From assembly GCA_002686195.1 (NCBI GenBank), contig NZAS01000073.1, positions 1-13,909 of the forward strand: DNA of 13,909 bases, given 5' to 3'. Both the position numbers and the translations under genes were made by a program. A model generated the notes under the pieces. The model made no database searches, was not told where the DNA came from, and worked only from the letters and a program-made list of their open reading frames with translations. Below are positions 6,903-13,909 of this stretch, in pieces; position 1 is the stretch's first letter, and each line of letters opens with the position of its first letter. The DNA is from Candidatus Pacearchaeota archaeon (lineage in GTDB: Archaea > Nanoarchaeota > Nanoarchaeia > Pacearchaeales > GW2011-AR1).

Positions 6903-9662
6903 GTGCCGATTGTCGAAGAAACCTGGACCAAGTCCCACCCCATATCCAGGAGTTTCCTCTACCTAAAGGTGTTCGGCGCTGAGTTCATGGTGTTCGAGGC
7001 CGACGACGGGGGCGAAGCTGATGTGATCGAGACGGTCCGCAAGAAGGGCCGCTTCACCAACTACCTGGTAGCCAAGGTTCAGATTCAGGACGGCGACTGG
7101 TGGGTCGAGAGTCCGCAGCGATGGTCGGCTAGAGGCCGGGAGCGCGAGCCCAGCATCGGCGTCGGCGCCCTCAAGAGGGCGCTCGAAGAAGTGGACATCG
7201 GCGACTGGATGACAGGGAAAACGGTTCCCCGTTTCGAGCCGAAGGGCCACAAATCCATCGTCGTCCGCAGGCACGGCCACTTCAACATGCTGCGCGACCT
7301 GGAGCGGCGCACTGACGCGCTGCGAAAGAGCCTCGCTAAAACAGACCTGAGCTGGAATCCGAAGCTGCAAAAGCAACTCCAGGCCCTGCTTCGCAGAAGC
7401 GAGAAGACCGTCTCCAAGTTCCACGACGCCGAGCTCAAGCACCGCATCCACGGTGGGGGCGCGATGCTCTCCTTTCCGAGCATCCCCAAGACAGCCAAGC
7501 TCATCGACGAGCTGGCCGGCGCGGGCCTCTTGTTCACTGGTGATCCCCTCGGGGCGCTGCCCCTGGTGGCGATGGCAAACCGCAAAGGCCGGCGGGCCAA
7601 ATACGAGCCTTTCCAGAAGTACGACGAGCCGCGCAATCCTCAAGATGCCCTGGTGCTTGCCCTGGTCCTGGCGCTGACTGCTCCCAGCGACAGCGACTCA
7701 GAAGAAGCGATGCGCATGGCCCAAGGCATCATTTCTCACTTCCGCATCTCTGAGCGAGCTGTTCAGCGCGCCCAGGCCAGCGCAGAGATGATCGTCACGA
7801 TTGAGAGCCTCCAGGTGGAGGGCAAGAGCGTCGAGGACCTGATCCGCGCAGGGGTGGTTGTTCCCGCTGTGGCCGGCATCGTGGGAGAAGCCAACAAACG
7901 CCGCGGCAACAATCCATTCAGGATGCCGGGGCGGCGCGGCATCAACCGCAAGCACCCCTTTTGGAGAGTCCAGCGGTCAAAGAAAGAGGTGCGAGCCGGG
8001 ATGATGAAGCACCTGGCCGCCTCCTACCGGGACGACCCGGAGGGGCTCGCAGAAGACGTCACCATCTATTGGGAACGCCAACCTGCGCTCGAGTCCGACG
8101 CAGTAGCCGCAGCCCGAGAGGCGGCGTGGGAAGAGCGCGACCACAAGCGCAAACGCGAGGGCAAGACCAAGCGTAGGCCCCAACGCGAGGACCAGATCGC
8201 GAGGTTCAAGCTCCGGCGCCAGAAGAAGGCCATGGATCGCTGGATGCGAGCAGTCATGGCTGGAGATATTCCCGCTGTAGGGGAAGCCAACCGCTCAAAC
8301 ACGGCTGCCACTGAGGCGCAGTGGCGAGCTCGGCTCGACGCCATTCGACGGCACTGGGAGCGCCAGGGTCAACGTGCCAAGTCTCGGATGCCGCCGGCCC
8401 CTCGCAGTAAGGACTGGCCCTGGACCGACCCTCCGTCACGCATAGGCGCTGACTGCAAGTGGGTGTCGTCCTCGAAGCCGCCCACCAAAGACGGCGACTA
8501 CCTGGGCTACGTCCCGGATCAAGACCCACGGGATCGCGTCTGGATAGTCGGTTTCCACAAGGGCATGTGGACCGATGTGGAGGGAGTGTCTCCCCTCACG
8601 GTCACTCACTGGACGAAGATGCCGGGCAAGCCGGTCGCCAGGGGAAGAGCCAACGAGGCGGTGCGCTACCTCTACGTCGAGGGCACCTGGGACCACAGGC
8701 CACCGCCCAAGACCTGGGCCAAGAAAGAAGCCAGCTACTACTCGCGTCGCCTGGCCCGCAAGGCCAAAGCCGTAGGCAGCAAAGCGTGGCAAGACTACCT
8801 GCGCCTTCGCGGGGTCTGGCTCTTCGTCAAGGTGCGCGGGACGGCATCGCTGACGGCGGACTCTGCCAGGAACCTACTCGAGAGAGCCCTGAACGGAAGC
8901 GAACTCGCCGCGTCCACTATCACTGTCCTGGCAGATCCCTTCGATCTGACCAAGGGCACCCCGCTACGCGGCCCCAAATACGGCCAGCCCGTGGGAGTCC
9001 TTCCGGCGAGGCTCAAGCCGGAGCTACCGGCTCCGCGCTTCACCATCGGCCGCACCGAGAAGACCCCGTCAGGATGGGAGCGCGTCGAGAGGGACAAGGG
9101 AGCCGAGATCGACCCGGCCGGACCAGTCGATCCCCAGGCCCTGTGGATGGGCTTCTACAACGTGCCGGGCAGTCATGATCTGGAGGGGCTGCCTGGGATG
9201 CGCTTCTTCGTCACCCACAGCTCCCCGTTCTCCATCCAGTCCGTCTCCACCGACTCCATCGGCTTCGCTCACATCCCAGTGGTCAAGGTCACCGCCCTCG
9301 CCAAGGACATCCACAACTTCGGTGCCGATGTCGCTCGGCCGTTGGCTGTGGCGTTTGCCAAAGACCAGGGTGTCGTCTTTGACCTGTACTATCCGACCAG
9401 GGGCGTTCGACGATCTCGGGTGACCACCGACCGCAATCCGGCCAGCGCCTCCTACGGCAAGAACAAGAAGATGGAGGAAGTGGAAATCACCTTCGAGATC
9501 CCCCAGGAGCAACTCAAGCGTTTGCCCCGCGAGAAGCAACAAGCCTTCACCTCCCCCTGGTCCCACAGCCTCCGCTGGGGCCGAGACAAGATCGACCACT
9601 GGCTCGGACTCGACAAGGTCGAGGTCCTGGCGGCCTACCGGGCCAAGAAAGGTAAGAAATGA
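6903..9662 (+). CDS. Large 919-aa protein containing a DUF551-like domain
   Basis: The start is GTG 6903, preceded by AGGAGGG (6893-6899), which also contains the end of the previous gene's stop. Residues 520-577 fit DUF551, a small phage-associated domain: WVSSSKPPTKDGDYLGYV, then VGFHKGMWTDVEG, then VTHWTKMPGKP. The N-terminal about 130 residues look mixed alpha/beta. Residues about 230-330 include Ala/Leu-rich helices, and about 340-510 are strongly basic and helical (KRKREGKTKRRPQRED). The C-terminal 350 residues include a possible alpha/beta unit (VWLFVKVRGTASLTADSARNLLERAL) and further strands, with no catalytic motif I can identify. It is the largest gene of the operon, and its stop overlaps the next start (ATGA). 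The size and position would suit a virion-associated protein, but the function is unknown. Confidence 0.8.
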   Translation: MPIVEETWTKSHPISRSFLYLKVFGAEFMVFEADDGGEADVIETVRKKGRFTNYLVAKVQIQDGDWWVESPQRWSARGREREPSIGVGALKRALEEVDIGDWMTGKTVPRFEPKGHKSIVVRRHGHFNMLRDLERRTDALRKSLAKTDLSWNPKLQKQLQALLRRSEKTVSKFHDAELKHRIHGGGAMLSFPSIPKTAKLIDELAGAGLLFTGDPLGALPLVAMANRKGRRAKYEPFQKYDEPRNPQDALVLALVLALTAPSDSDSEEAMRMAQGIISHFRISERAVQRAQASAEMIVTIESLQVEGKSVEDLIRAGVVVPAVAGIVGEANKRRGNNPFRMPGRRGINRKHPFWRVQRSKKEVRAGMMKHLAASYRDDPEGLAEDVTIYWERQPALESDAVAAAREAAWEERDHKRKREGKTKRRPQREDQIARFKLRRQKKAMDRWMRAVMAGDIPAVGEANRSNTAATEAQWRARLDAIRRHWERQGQRAKSRMPPAPRSKDWPWTDPPSRIGADCKWVSSSKPPTKDGDYLGYVPDQDPRDRVWIVGFHKGMWTDVEGVSPLTVTHWTKMPGKPVARGRANEAVRYLYVEGTWDHRPPPKTWAKKEASYYSRRLARKAKAVGSKAWQDYLRLRGVWLFVKVRGTASLTADSARNLLERALNGSELAASTITVLADPFDLTKGTPLRGPKYGQPVGVLPARLKPELPAPRFTIGRTEKTPSGWERVERDKGAEIDPAGPVDPQALWMGFYNVPGSHDLEGLPGMRFFVTHSSPFSIQSVSTDSIGFAHIPVVKVTALAKDIHNFGADVARPLAVAFAKDQGVVFDLYYPTRGVRRSRVTTDRNPASASYGKNKKMEEVEITFEIPQEQLKRLPREKQQAFTSPWSHSLRWGRDKIDHWLGLDKVEVLAAYRAKKGKK

Positions 9663-9958
9663 ACACCCTCAACGCGGGCATCAAGATCGCCCAGACCCTC
9701 TTCAACGGGCAGACTCCAGTCACCGTCGCCGGAACTGCTGAGGCCCTGGCTGCGTCACAGCCCCTCATGAACGGCGTACTGATCAAGGCTCTCGATGACA
9801 ACACCAACCTGGTCTATGTCGGCAACGCTTCCGTCGATTCGTCGAACGGCTACATCCTCTTGGCGGATGCCAGTGTCTTCGTAGAGATCGACGACCTAGC
9901 CAAGGTGTTCATCGACGTTGACACTAGCGGCGAAGGCGTCAGTTGGTTAGCGCAGTAG
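9659..9958 (+). CDS. Small 99-aa phage-type protein, probable structural or decoration protein
   Basis: The ATG at 9659 overlaps the upstream TGA (ATGA). The protein has short beta-strands and a layout often seen in small phage structural proteins: AGTAEALAAS, then LIKALDDNTNLVYVGN, then a late acidic stretch (VFVEIDDLAKVFIDVD). No transmembrane segment or signal peptide is visible. Its stop TAG abuts the next ATG, so the two genes are almost certainly co-translated. The structural label rests on resemblance and neighbours only. Confidence 0.7.
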   Translation: MNTLNAGIKIAQTLFNGQTPVTVAGTAEALAASQPLMNGVLIKALDDNTNLVYVGNASVDSSNGYILLADASVFVEIDDLAKVFIDVDTSGEGVSWLAQ

Positions 9959-10843
9959 ATGGCCCGCAGAAAGACCAGGCCCGGCGTCCAGCAAGAGCTG
10001 GTCTACAAGGCTGCTGACATCGCCGGCGGCGGCGGGGGGGATGCCTTTGAAGCTGCTGTGCTGGGGGAGGGAAGTCTCTACGGTTTTTGGACTTGTGAGG
10101 GGCTGGGAGTCGGTGGGCTCTCTACGGGCAATCAGGCCATGACCGACCAGAGCGGAAACGGTCGACCTGACATTCAGGTTGTCCTGAGTGCGCCAAACAA
10201 CTGGATCATCGACAACACCAGCCCCCCCGGCGCGTTAGTCTCTCTGGCTCAATATGTCGAGACAACAGCAGGTAACCAAGGCATCACCAACTACGCCGCT
10301 TTGGCCTCCGCTATCGTGGCTCCGGTAGCAGGCGGGGCAGACTTCTCAGGCTTCGTCCTGTTCTACACTCCCTCCCTCCCCACCAACAACCAACAGACAG
10401 ACATCATGACCGCCTTTGGCACTACCGCTGCTCCTAATGGCGCAGGAGCCGTGGGAGCCGCTGTGGAGTTTGTGGACAACAAGTTCCCCTTCGGCCAGAT
10501 GCTTGGTAACGCCTATGCCGACGCGGGAACGAATTGGTCGAAGTTCGCGATGCTCGCCCCGCCAGCCGCAGGGCAGTGGTGGTTTTATGGCTTCCGCATG
10601 GTTTCCCCCACGAGCTACTTCTACGTCCAGCCTTTAGGAGTGGCGTGGGGAGCGGGGCAGGTCGCTGGGACTGGCAACCCAGGAAATCCAGCCATCGACT
10701 ACATACTTCGCACAGGACTTCGGTTCGGCTACGGCACGAGTGGGGGAGCAGCTCCTTTGGTGCAGCGGTGGGGGCCTATCGCGTGGTTCGCTGCGGATAT
10801 TGGGGCGGCGGGGCTGCAAACCATCTATGAGGCTATCGCGTGA
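9959..10843 (+). CDS. LamG/concanavalin-like lectin-domain protein (probable host-recognition protein)
   Basis: 294 aa, beginning immediately after the previous stop (TAGATG). After a Gly run at about 24-29, residues about 36-290 look like a beta-sandwich of the LamG type: GFWTCEGLG, then the DQSGNGRPDI signature common near the start of such domains, then SFxxY/W-rich strands (WWFYGFRMVSP, SYFYVQPLG). Near the end, GPIAWFAADIGAAGLQTIYEA resembles the terminal LamG strand and helix. It is followed, with a 4-nt overlap, by an SGNH hydrolase, a common pairing in tail-fibre or spike regions. Sampled GC is about 53-57%, lower than the upstream genes. Carbohydrate binding is inferred from fold resemblance, not proven residues. 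Confidence 0.6.
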   Translation: MARRKTRPGVQQELVYKAADIAGGGGGDAFEAAVLGEGSLYGFWTCEGLGVGGLSTGNQAMTDQSGNGRPDIQVVLSAPNNWIIDNTSPPGALVSLAQYVETTAGNQGITNYAALASAIVAPVAGGADFSGFVLFYTPSLPTNNQQTDIMTAFGTTAAPNGAGAVGAAVEFVDNKFPFGQMLGNAYADAGTNWSKFAMLAPPAAGQWWFYGFRMVSPTSYFYVQPLGVAWGAGQVAGTGNPGNPAIDYILRTGLRFGYGTSGGAAPLVQRWGPIAWFAADIGAAGLQTIYEAIA

Positions 10844-11517
10844 AGTTCAACGCCATCTACATTGGAATGGGCGTAGCCGCCCTGCTCTTTGCGTTCACGA
10901 AAAGAAAGCCACAGTACGGCCGCGCCATGCTGGTGGGAGACTCGCACAGTTCGCGGCCTTGGGCTGTGGGAGGCCAGCTTGCAAAAAAGCTGTCGGATGC
11001 AGGCATCCCCACACACACAGAAGCGCACGGAGGCATGAACACTGCCTGGTTTTTGCGAAGCGGAACATTGGCAAAGGGGCTTTCCAAATCGCGCCCCGAA
11101 TTGCTCGTTGTCATCATGGGAACCAACGACTCACGCATGGGGATGCACGACCCGGCGTATGACCTTGCAGGAAATCGCCTTCGTTCTTTCAAGAAACGGC
11201 GGGCCAGCTACCGAGCCAATCTCGCTAAGTTCGTTCAAAAGGCAAAGGACGCAGGGGTGAAACACATCATCTGGTTTGGACCCTCAAAAATGTCTGGGAA
11301 AAAAGCCTTCCTCATGGAGCCAGCATTACGAGTGGAACGCTGGCAGCAAGAAGTGTTGAAACCACTTGGGGTCGAATGGCACTCCTCAATGGAGTTGACC
11401 AAAGACCTCCCGAACAGCGACGGTATTCACTTCAAGAAGCGCGACTACACCACCTGGGGGAACCGAGCCGCTGCTCTCGTCTTCGACGATGTAGCGGCTA
11501 AGACGGCAACTTCCTAG
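10840..11517 (+). CDS. SGNH/GDSL-family hydrolase with N-terminal membrane anchor
   Basis: 225 aa. The GTG start at 10840 overlaps the upstream stop (GTGA). A hydrophobic N-terminal segment (about 5-19: AIYIGMGVAALLFAF) is followed by the SGNH blocks in order: VGDSHSS (catalytic Ser, block I), the HGGMN block (Gly), IMGTNDSR (Asn, block III) and DGIHF (Asp/His, block V). Members cleave ester bonds, often acetyl groups on polysaccharides. The substrate here cannot be read from the sequence, but the lectin-like neighbour suggests a surface glycan. Sampled lines are about 50-57% GC, well below the 65-70% of the 919-aa gene, which could mean recent acquisition. The stop codon shares a CTAG with the convergent gene on the other strand. 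Confidence 0.8.
   Translation: MKFNAIYIGMGVAALLFAFTKRKPQYGRAMLVGDSHSSRPWAVGGQLAKKLSDAGIPTHTEAHGGMNTAWFLRSGTLAKGLSKSRPELLVVIMGTNDSRMGMHDPAYDLAGNRLRSFKKRRASYRANLAKFVQKAKDAGVKHIIWFGPSKMSGKKAFLMEPALRVERWQQEVLKPLGVEWHSSMELTKDLPNSDGIHFKKRDYTTWGNRAAALVFDDVAAKTATS
11514..11517. other. Shared palindromic CTAG containing both convergent stop codons
   Basis: TAG at 11515-11517 ends the plus-strand SGNH hydrolase. The complement of 11514-11516 is TAG, which ends the minus-strand membrane protein. The two genes therefore overlap by exactly this 4-nt palindrome, with no terminator space between them. Confidence 0.9.
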
Positions 11518-11795
11518 CGCGACCGCTCTCGGGTCAAGACCAATACAGCCAATAGCGTCGGCACCACAGCTACCAGGGCTCCGAGTACAAGCACCGTGCG
11601 CCAGTCCGGCCCCGGTGAGTCCTGTCCGACGTAGACCGGGACCTGGGCGGGCAGCCATTCCTGGCTCTCGGGTTCAGCTAACCATTCGCCGTAGGCGTCT
11701 CCCTGGCGGCTCTCGTCGAGCATGGGTCGGACAACGGCTTGCACAGCTCGCGCGTTGGCGTCGCCGAGAACGGACCAGGCCCAGTCGTCGCTCAC
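11514..11795 (-). CDS. Small C-terminally anchored membrane protein (93 aa)
   Basis: The GTG start at 11795 overlaps the TGA of the upstream J-domain gene (GTGA). The soluble N-terminal about 65 residues are acidic with several Trp (DDWAWSVLG, EWLAEPESQEWLP). A single hydrophobic helix follows at about 68-87 (VLVLGALVAVVPTLLAVLVL), with a short basic tail (RERSR), so it is predicted to be tail-anchored with the bulk on one side of the membrane. It has no recognisable domain; a lysis or holin-like job is possible but unsupported. Its TAG stop lies on the CTAG shared with the convergent SGNH gene. Confidence 0.65.
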   Translation of the reverse strand: MSDDWAWSVLGDANARAVQAVVRPMLDESRQGDAYGEWLAEPESQEWLPAQVPVYVGQDSPGPDWRTVLVLGALVAVVPTLLAVLVLTRERSR

Positions 11796-12838
11796 GCTCT
11801 GGGCCGGCTGTAGGGAAAGACGAGTGGCAACAGCTTCTTCCTTTGGGCGCGGATGTCTTGAGCCACCTTGCAGGGATCGGCCCCAGACAGCAACTCCTTC
11901 TGCGCCTTGCGCGACATGAGGGCCAGCTTCCCTGGCAGTTTACCGAGCCGCTTCTCCTTGTCCAAAGAGGCTGCTTCGTCAGCGAGGGCCTCAATGGCGA
12001 GTAGGTGCTTGCCGATGCAGTCGGGGCACCTCTTTTCGGGAACCGACAGGTGGTCCTCGAGTAGGATCATCTGCTTGGCTGCTTCGCGGATGTTGAAGGC
12101 TGGGTTGGAGACGGGGAGGATCTTGCCGGGCTTGACGGTGAGCAGCTCCAGGTTGCGCCGTCCGCCCTTGCCTCTCTTTGTCCTCTCGGCCATCACGGCT
12201 TGCCAAAAGGAACTGTCCCTGGTGAGCCAAAGCGGGAGCTCCGGGAAGTCCTCGGAGGTCGGCTCGACGGCCCACTCCGCGTCCGCCGGGAAGATGCGGT
12301 CCAACTTGCGCTTCTGGGAAGCCGAGAGGAACTCCAGGAACACCTGCGCGTTGTGCTTCACGTTGCGCCCACCTTGATACCCCTTCGGGATCGCGTAGCG
12401 GACCTTGATCCCCTTCCCCCAGGCACCCGTTCGGTAGCGGAACTTGTCGTAGTCCGGCTGTTCGAGGCGCGTCCAGGCGAACTTGCCCTCGGTTCGGTGA
12501 GGCTCTTTGAGGGGAACGAAGTGGTGCTCCTGGAGCCATGCCTGGATGCGCCGGTCGGGCCAGCCCTTCGGGAAGCCGATGGACTGGACGCTAGCCGCTC
12601 GGTTGCGGCGCCCCAAGACCTGGATGGCCGCGTTCAGGGTCTTCATTTCTTCGGTGGCGAGGGCTTTTTCACCAGGACGGCGATCCGGGTGAAGGCACCA
12701 GGCCAGCTTGCGGTAGACCTTCTTCAATTCGATGGGACTGCTCCACCTCGCCGTGAAGCCGCAGGACTCAGCCAGCTCGCGGAAGGCGTCGCCGGCCTGG
12801 GAGACTGTCATGGTCGCCCTTCTTCCGCGTTTTTTCAC
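11792..12838 (-). CDS. J-domain (DnaJ-like) protein with C-terminal CxxC...KH motif
   Basis: 348 aa from a GTG at 12838, preceded by a near-ideal AAGGAG (12844-12849) 5 nt away. An internal ATG at 12811 (AAGGG upstream) is an alternative that would remove nine basic residues. Residues about 35-77 carry the J-domain core: IELKKVYRKLAWCLHPDRRPG, with the HPD tripeptide at 50-52 that stimulates Hsp70 ATPase, then a helix with LNAAIQVL. The Gly/Phe region and zinc fingers of full DnaJ are absent. The middle (about 90-170) is unassigned. The end (about 250-293) reads NIREAAKQMILLEDHL, then RCPDCIGKHLLAIEALADEA, with C271, C274 and H278 as possible metal ligands. I recall similar C-terminal blocks in other phage proteins but cannot name the family. 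It could recruit host DnaK for virion assembly; that is inference. Confidence 0.75.
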   Translation of the reverse strand: MKKRGRRATMTVSQAGDAFRELAESCGFTARWSSPIELKKVYRKLAWCLHPDRRPGEKALATEEMKTLNAAIQVLGRRNRAASVQSIGFPKGWPDRRIQAWLQEHHFVPLKEPHRTEGKFAWTRLEQPDYDKFRYRTGAWGKGIKVRYAIPKGYQGGRNVKHNAQVFLEFLSASQKRKLDRIFPADAEWAVEPTSEDFPELPLWLTRDSSFWQAVMAERTKRGKGGRRNLELLTVKPGKILPVSNPAFNIREAAKQMILLEDHLSVPEKRCPDCIGKHLLAIEALADEAASLDKEKRLGKLPGKLALMSRKAQKELLSGADPCKVAQDIRAQRKKLLPLVFPYSRPRA

Positions 12839-12843
12839 AGCTT

Positions 12844-12849
12844 CTCCTT
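12844..12849 (-). promoter_or_regulatory. Strong ribosome binding site for the J-domain gene
   Basis: AAGGAG on the minus strand, 5 nt before the GTG at 12838. It is the best-matching site in the window and supports the GTG start over both the internal ATG (12811) and the upstream ATG (12895). Confidence 0.65.
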
Positions 12850-12854
12850 CGCAC

Positions 12855-12870
12855 CGCAGATCAATCTGCG
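12855..12870. promoter_or_regulatory. Perfect 16-bp palindrome, possible operator
   Basis: CGCAGAT-CA-ATCTGCG: 7-bp arms and a 2-bp centre, 16 nt upstream of the J-domain gene's GTG. A TATGCT lies just upstream on the minus strand (about 12873-12878) and could be a -10, which would put the palindrome at the transcription start where a dimeric repressor could act. No similar site was found by eye in the other divergent region. Confidence 0.45.
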
Positions 12871-12927
12871 ATAGCATACGACTCAGCCAGAGCACCCACC
12901 TCCCCCTCGGTTGCTCTACCTCTGCCT

Positions 12928-12961
12928 AGAAGACCTCGTTGGGACGCCATCGGGGTCTTCT
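12928..12961. other. Long hairpin in the divergent intergenic region
   Basis: AGAAGACCTCGTTGG, a GACG loop, and CCATCGGGGTCTTCT pair over 15 positions with one U-G wobble and one mismatch. Neither strand has a U-run after the stem, so a classic terminator is doubtful. It could be a 5'-UTR structure, a cruciform or a bidirectional insulator between the divergent genes at 12838 and 13017. Confidence 0.6.
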
Positions 12962-12971
12962 TGGCTCCAGC

Positions 12972-12977
12972 TATGAT
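12972..12977 (+). promoter_or_regulatory. Possible -10 element for the right-end gene
   Basis: TATGAT, 40 nt before the ATG at 13017. No convincing -35 is correctly spaced; the expected position falls within the hairpin's right arm. Weak evidence. Confidence 0.25.
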
Positions 12978-13016
12978 ACAGTTGCTGCGACCTTTCCCTC
13001 ACCTGAGAGACAAAAA

Positions 13017-13909
13017 ATGAGCATCAATCTACGTCAGGGATCTCACGGCCCGCTCGAGAGCTACCCCAACCCCGGCTCCGTCGGCTCTGTCCGCTTCACG
13101 TTCAACGCCGGCGCCACCGCCGCGCAGGTCGCAGCCGACGACAGCTTGTTCAACAACTGGACACTGCTGGCCGCAGCCTCGACGGGCCGCAGCGGACCGG
13201 TCACGGTCTACCTCGTCACAGACCTCACCGTCACGGGCACCGCAGCTCTCAACAACTTCCCTGGCGGCTCGCAGATGATGGGAGCGGGTCAGCTCCGAAC
13301 CGTTACCCTCTCGGGCACTGTCGGAATTAGAGGGATCGAGCTGTTTCATAGCTTGCAGATTGTCGGCGACATGACTGGCGTCCCGCCGCTCAACGACCCT
13401 GCGATCACCTTCAGATCCTGTGAGTTCAACCACACCGTCGCCCCCGTTGTGCTACTCGACACCAACGGCTCTACGCTCAACCTCCAGGGCTGCGTAGATA
13501 CCGGAGCGACGGTCCTTGGTCTCACCGTTCCCGTCGTCCAGATCACCGGAGCAGGCGCCGAGAACTACAGCCTCATCATGGAGGACACTACCGTACTCGC
13601 TTCCAACGCGGTGCTCGCCAACAACGTCGCCTACAATTTGTTCTACTTCTACGATCAGAGCGCGGGCGCCTCGGCTCTCCAGACCCAGGCCGCAGGGGCA
13701 GCGATCATCAACAACTTCAGCACCGCTGCGCTCAGTGCCCCCAACATCGACGGTTCCGCGGGCAACATCGGCGCCAACACCGTGTGGCCTATCGGTGCAG
13801 CCAACGAATCCGCCCAGCTGTCGGCGCAATTCCTAATCGTCGGCACCGATAATAGCGGCGACTACACCCTGGACATCGGCCAAACCAACGCCTTCATCCA
13901 GGGGCAGAT
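13017..13909 (+). CDS. Partial beta-solenoid-like surface protein (3' end off the window)
   Basis: The ATG at 13017 follows GAGAGACAAAA, a weak ribosome binding site, and the frame is open for 297 codons to the right edge. The protein is rich in Gly, Ala, Thr, Asn and Val with many short strands spaced as in a parallel beta-helix: VTVYLVTDLTVTG, TVTLSGTVGIRGIELF, SLQIVGDM, VVLLDTNGSTLNLQG. There is no signal peptide or transmembrane segment. The first about 45 residues (FTFNAGATAAQVAADDSLFNNW) look like a small attachment domain. Such proteins in phages are usually tail spikes, fibres or capsid decorations; the exact role is inferred. It is transcribed away from the J-domain gene and has its own control region. 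Confidence 0.75.
   Translation, partial: MSINLRQGSHGPLESYPNPGSVGSVRFTFNAGATAAQVAADDSLFNNWTLLAAASTGRSGPVTVYLVTDLTVTGTAALNNFPGGSQMMGAGQLRTVTLSGTVGIRGIELFHSLQIVGDMTGVPPLNDPAITFRSCEFNHTVAPVVLLDTNGSTLNLQGCVDTGATVLGLTVPVVQITGAGAENYSLIMEDTTVLASNAVLANNVAYNLFYFYDQSAGASALQTQAAGAAIINNFSTAALSAPNIDGSAGNIGANTVWPIGAANESAQLSAQFLIVGTDNSGDYTLDIGQTNAFIQGQ

Noticed and set aside
12870..12940. tRNA-like string (ACTCAGCCAGAGCACCC on plus, GGTAGAGCA on minus)
   Set aside because: The D-arm loop is too short, no anticodon stem or T-arm forms, and there is no GTTCGA-type box on either strand.
12928..12961. Rho-independent terminator reading of the hairpin
   Set aside because: The stem is long but neither side is followed by a U-tract, and it lies between divergent gene starts, so it is listed only as a hairpin.
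1..13909. CRISPR array, insertion sequence or attachment site
   Set aside because: No regularly spaced repeats, transposase or flanking inverted repeats are visible; the only tandem repeat is within a coding gene.

Overview
This window looks like part of a high-GC bacteriophage genome or prophage-like element. Sampled lines run about 60-70% GC in the core genes. Genes sit in compact, translationally coupled blocks with almost no intergenic space. Recognisable content is phage-typical: two PP-loop PAPS-reductase-family proteins, a peptidoglycan-binding domain on a membrane protein, a DUF551 domain, a lectin-like protein, an SGNH hydrolase, a J-domain protein and a beta-solenoid-like surface protein. 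No terminase, capsid, portal, polymerase, rRNA, tRNA, IS or CRISPR is visible, so a virus is an inference from gene style, not proof. I cannot name the host; high GC and the style fit an environmental Gram-negative or actinobacterial host, but the sequence does not decide.

Layout. (1) 1-3618, minus strand: three coupled genes, namely a PAPS-reductase-like protein, a 737-aa fusion of a second PP-loop domain with a C-terminal domain carrying an archaeosine-synthase (ArcS)-like signature, and a third gene running off the left edge. (2) 3619-3695: divergent promoter region. (3) 3696-11517, plus strand: seven tightly packed genes: a basic protein with a tandem 59-aa repeat; two membrane proteins sharing a paired-helix module; a 919-aa protein with a DUF551 domain; a 99-aa protein; a LamG-like protein; and an SGNH hydrolase. 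(4) 11514-12838, minus strand: a J-domain protein followed by a small membrane protein whose stop codon overlaps the SGNH gene's stop in one CTAG. (5) 12839-13016: second divergent control region, with a 16-bp palindrome and a long hairpin. (6) 13017-end, plus strand: a partial beta-solenoid-like protein.

Working model. The left block is the most interesting part: a candidate nucleotide or nucleic-acid modification cassette using two PP-loop (ATP-pyrophosphatase fold) enzymes plus an ArcS-like domain. The plus-strand block looks like virion or envelope-interaction genes, ending in carbohydrate-binding and carbohydrate-esterase proteins with visibly lower GC. The ArcS and virion assignments are inferences from motifs and gene order.
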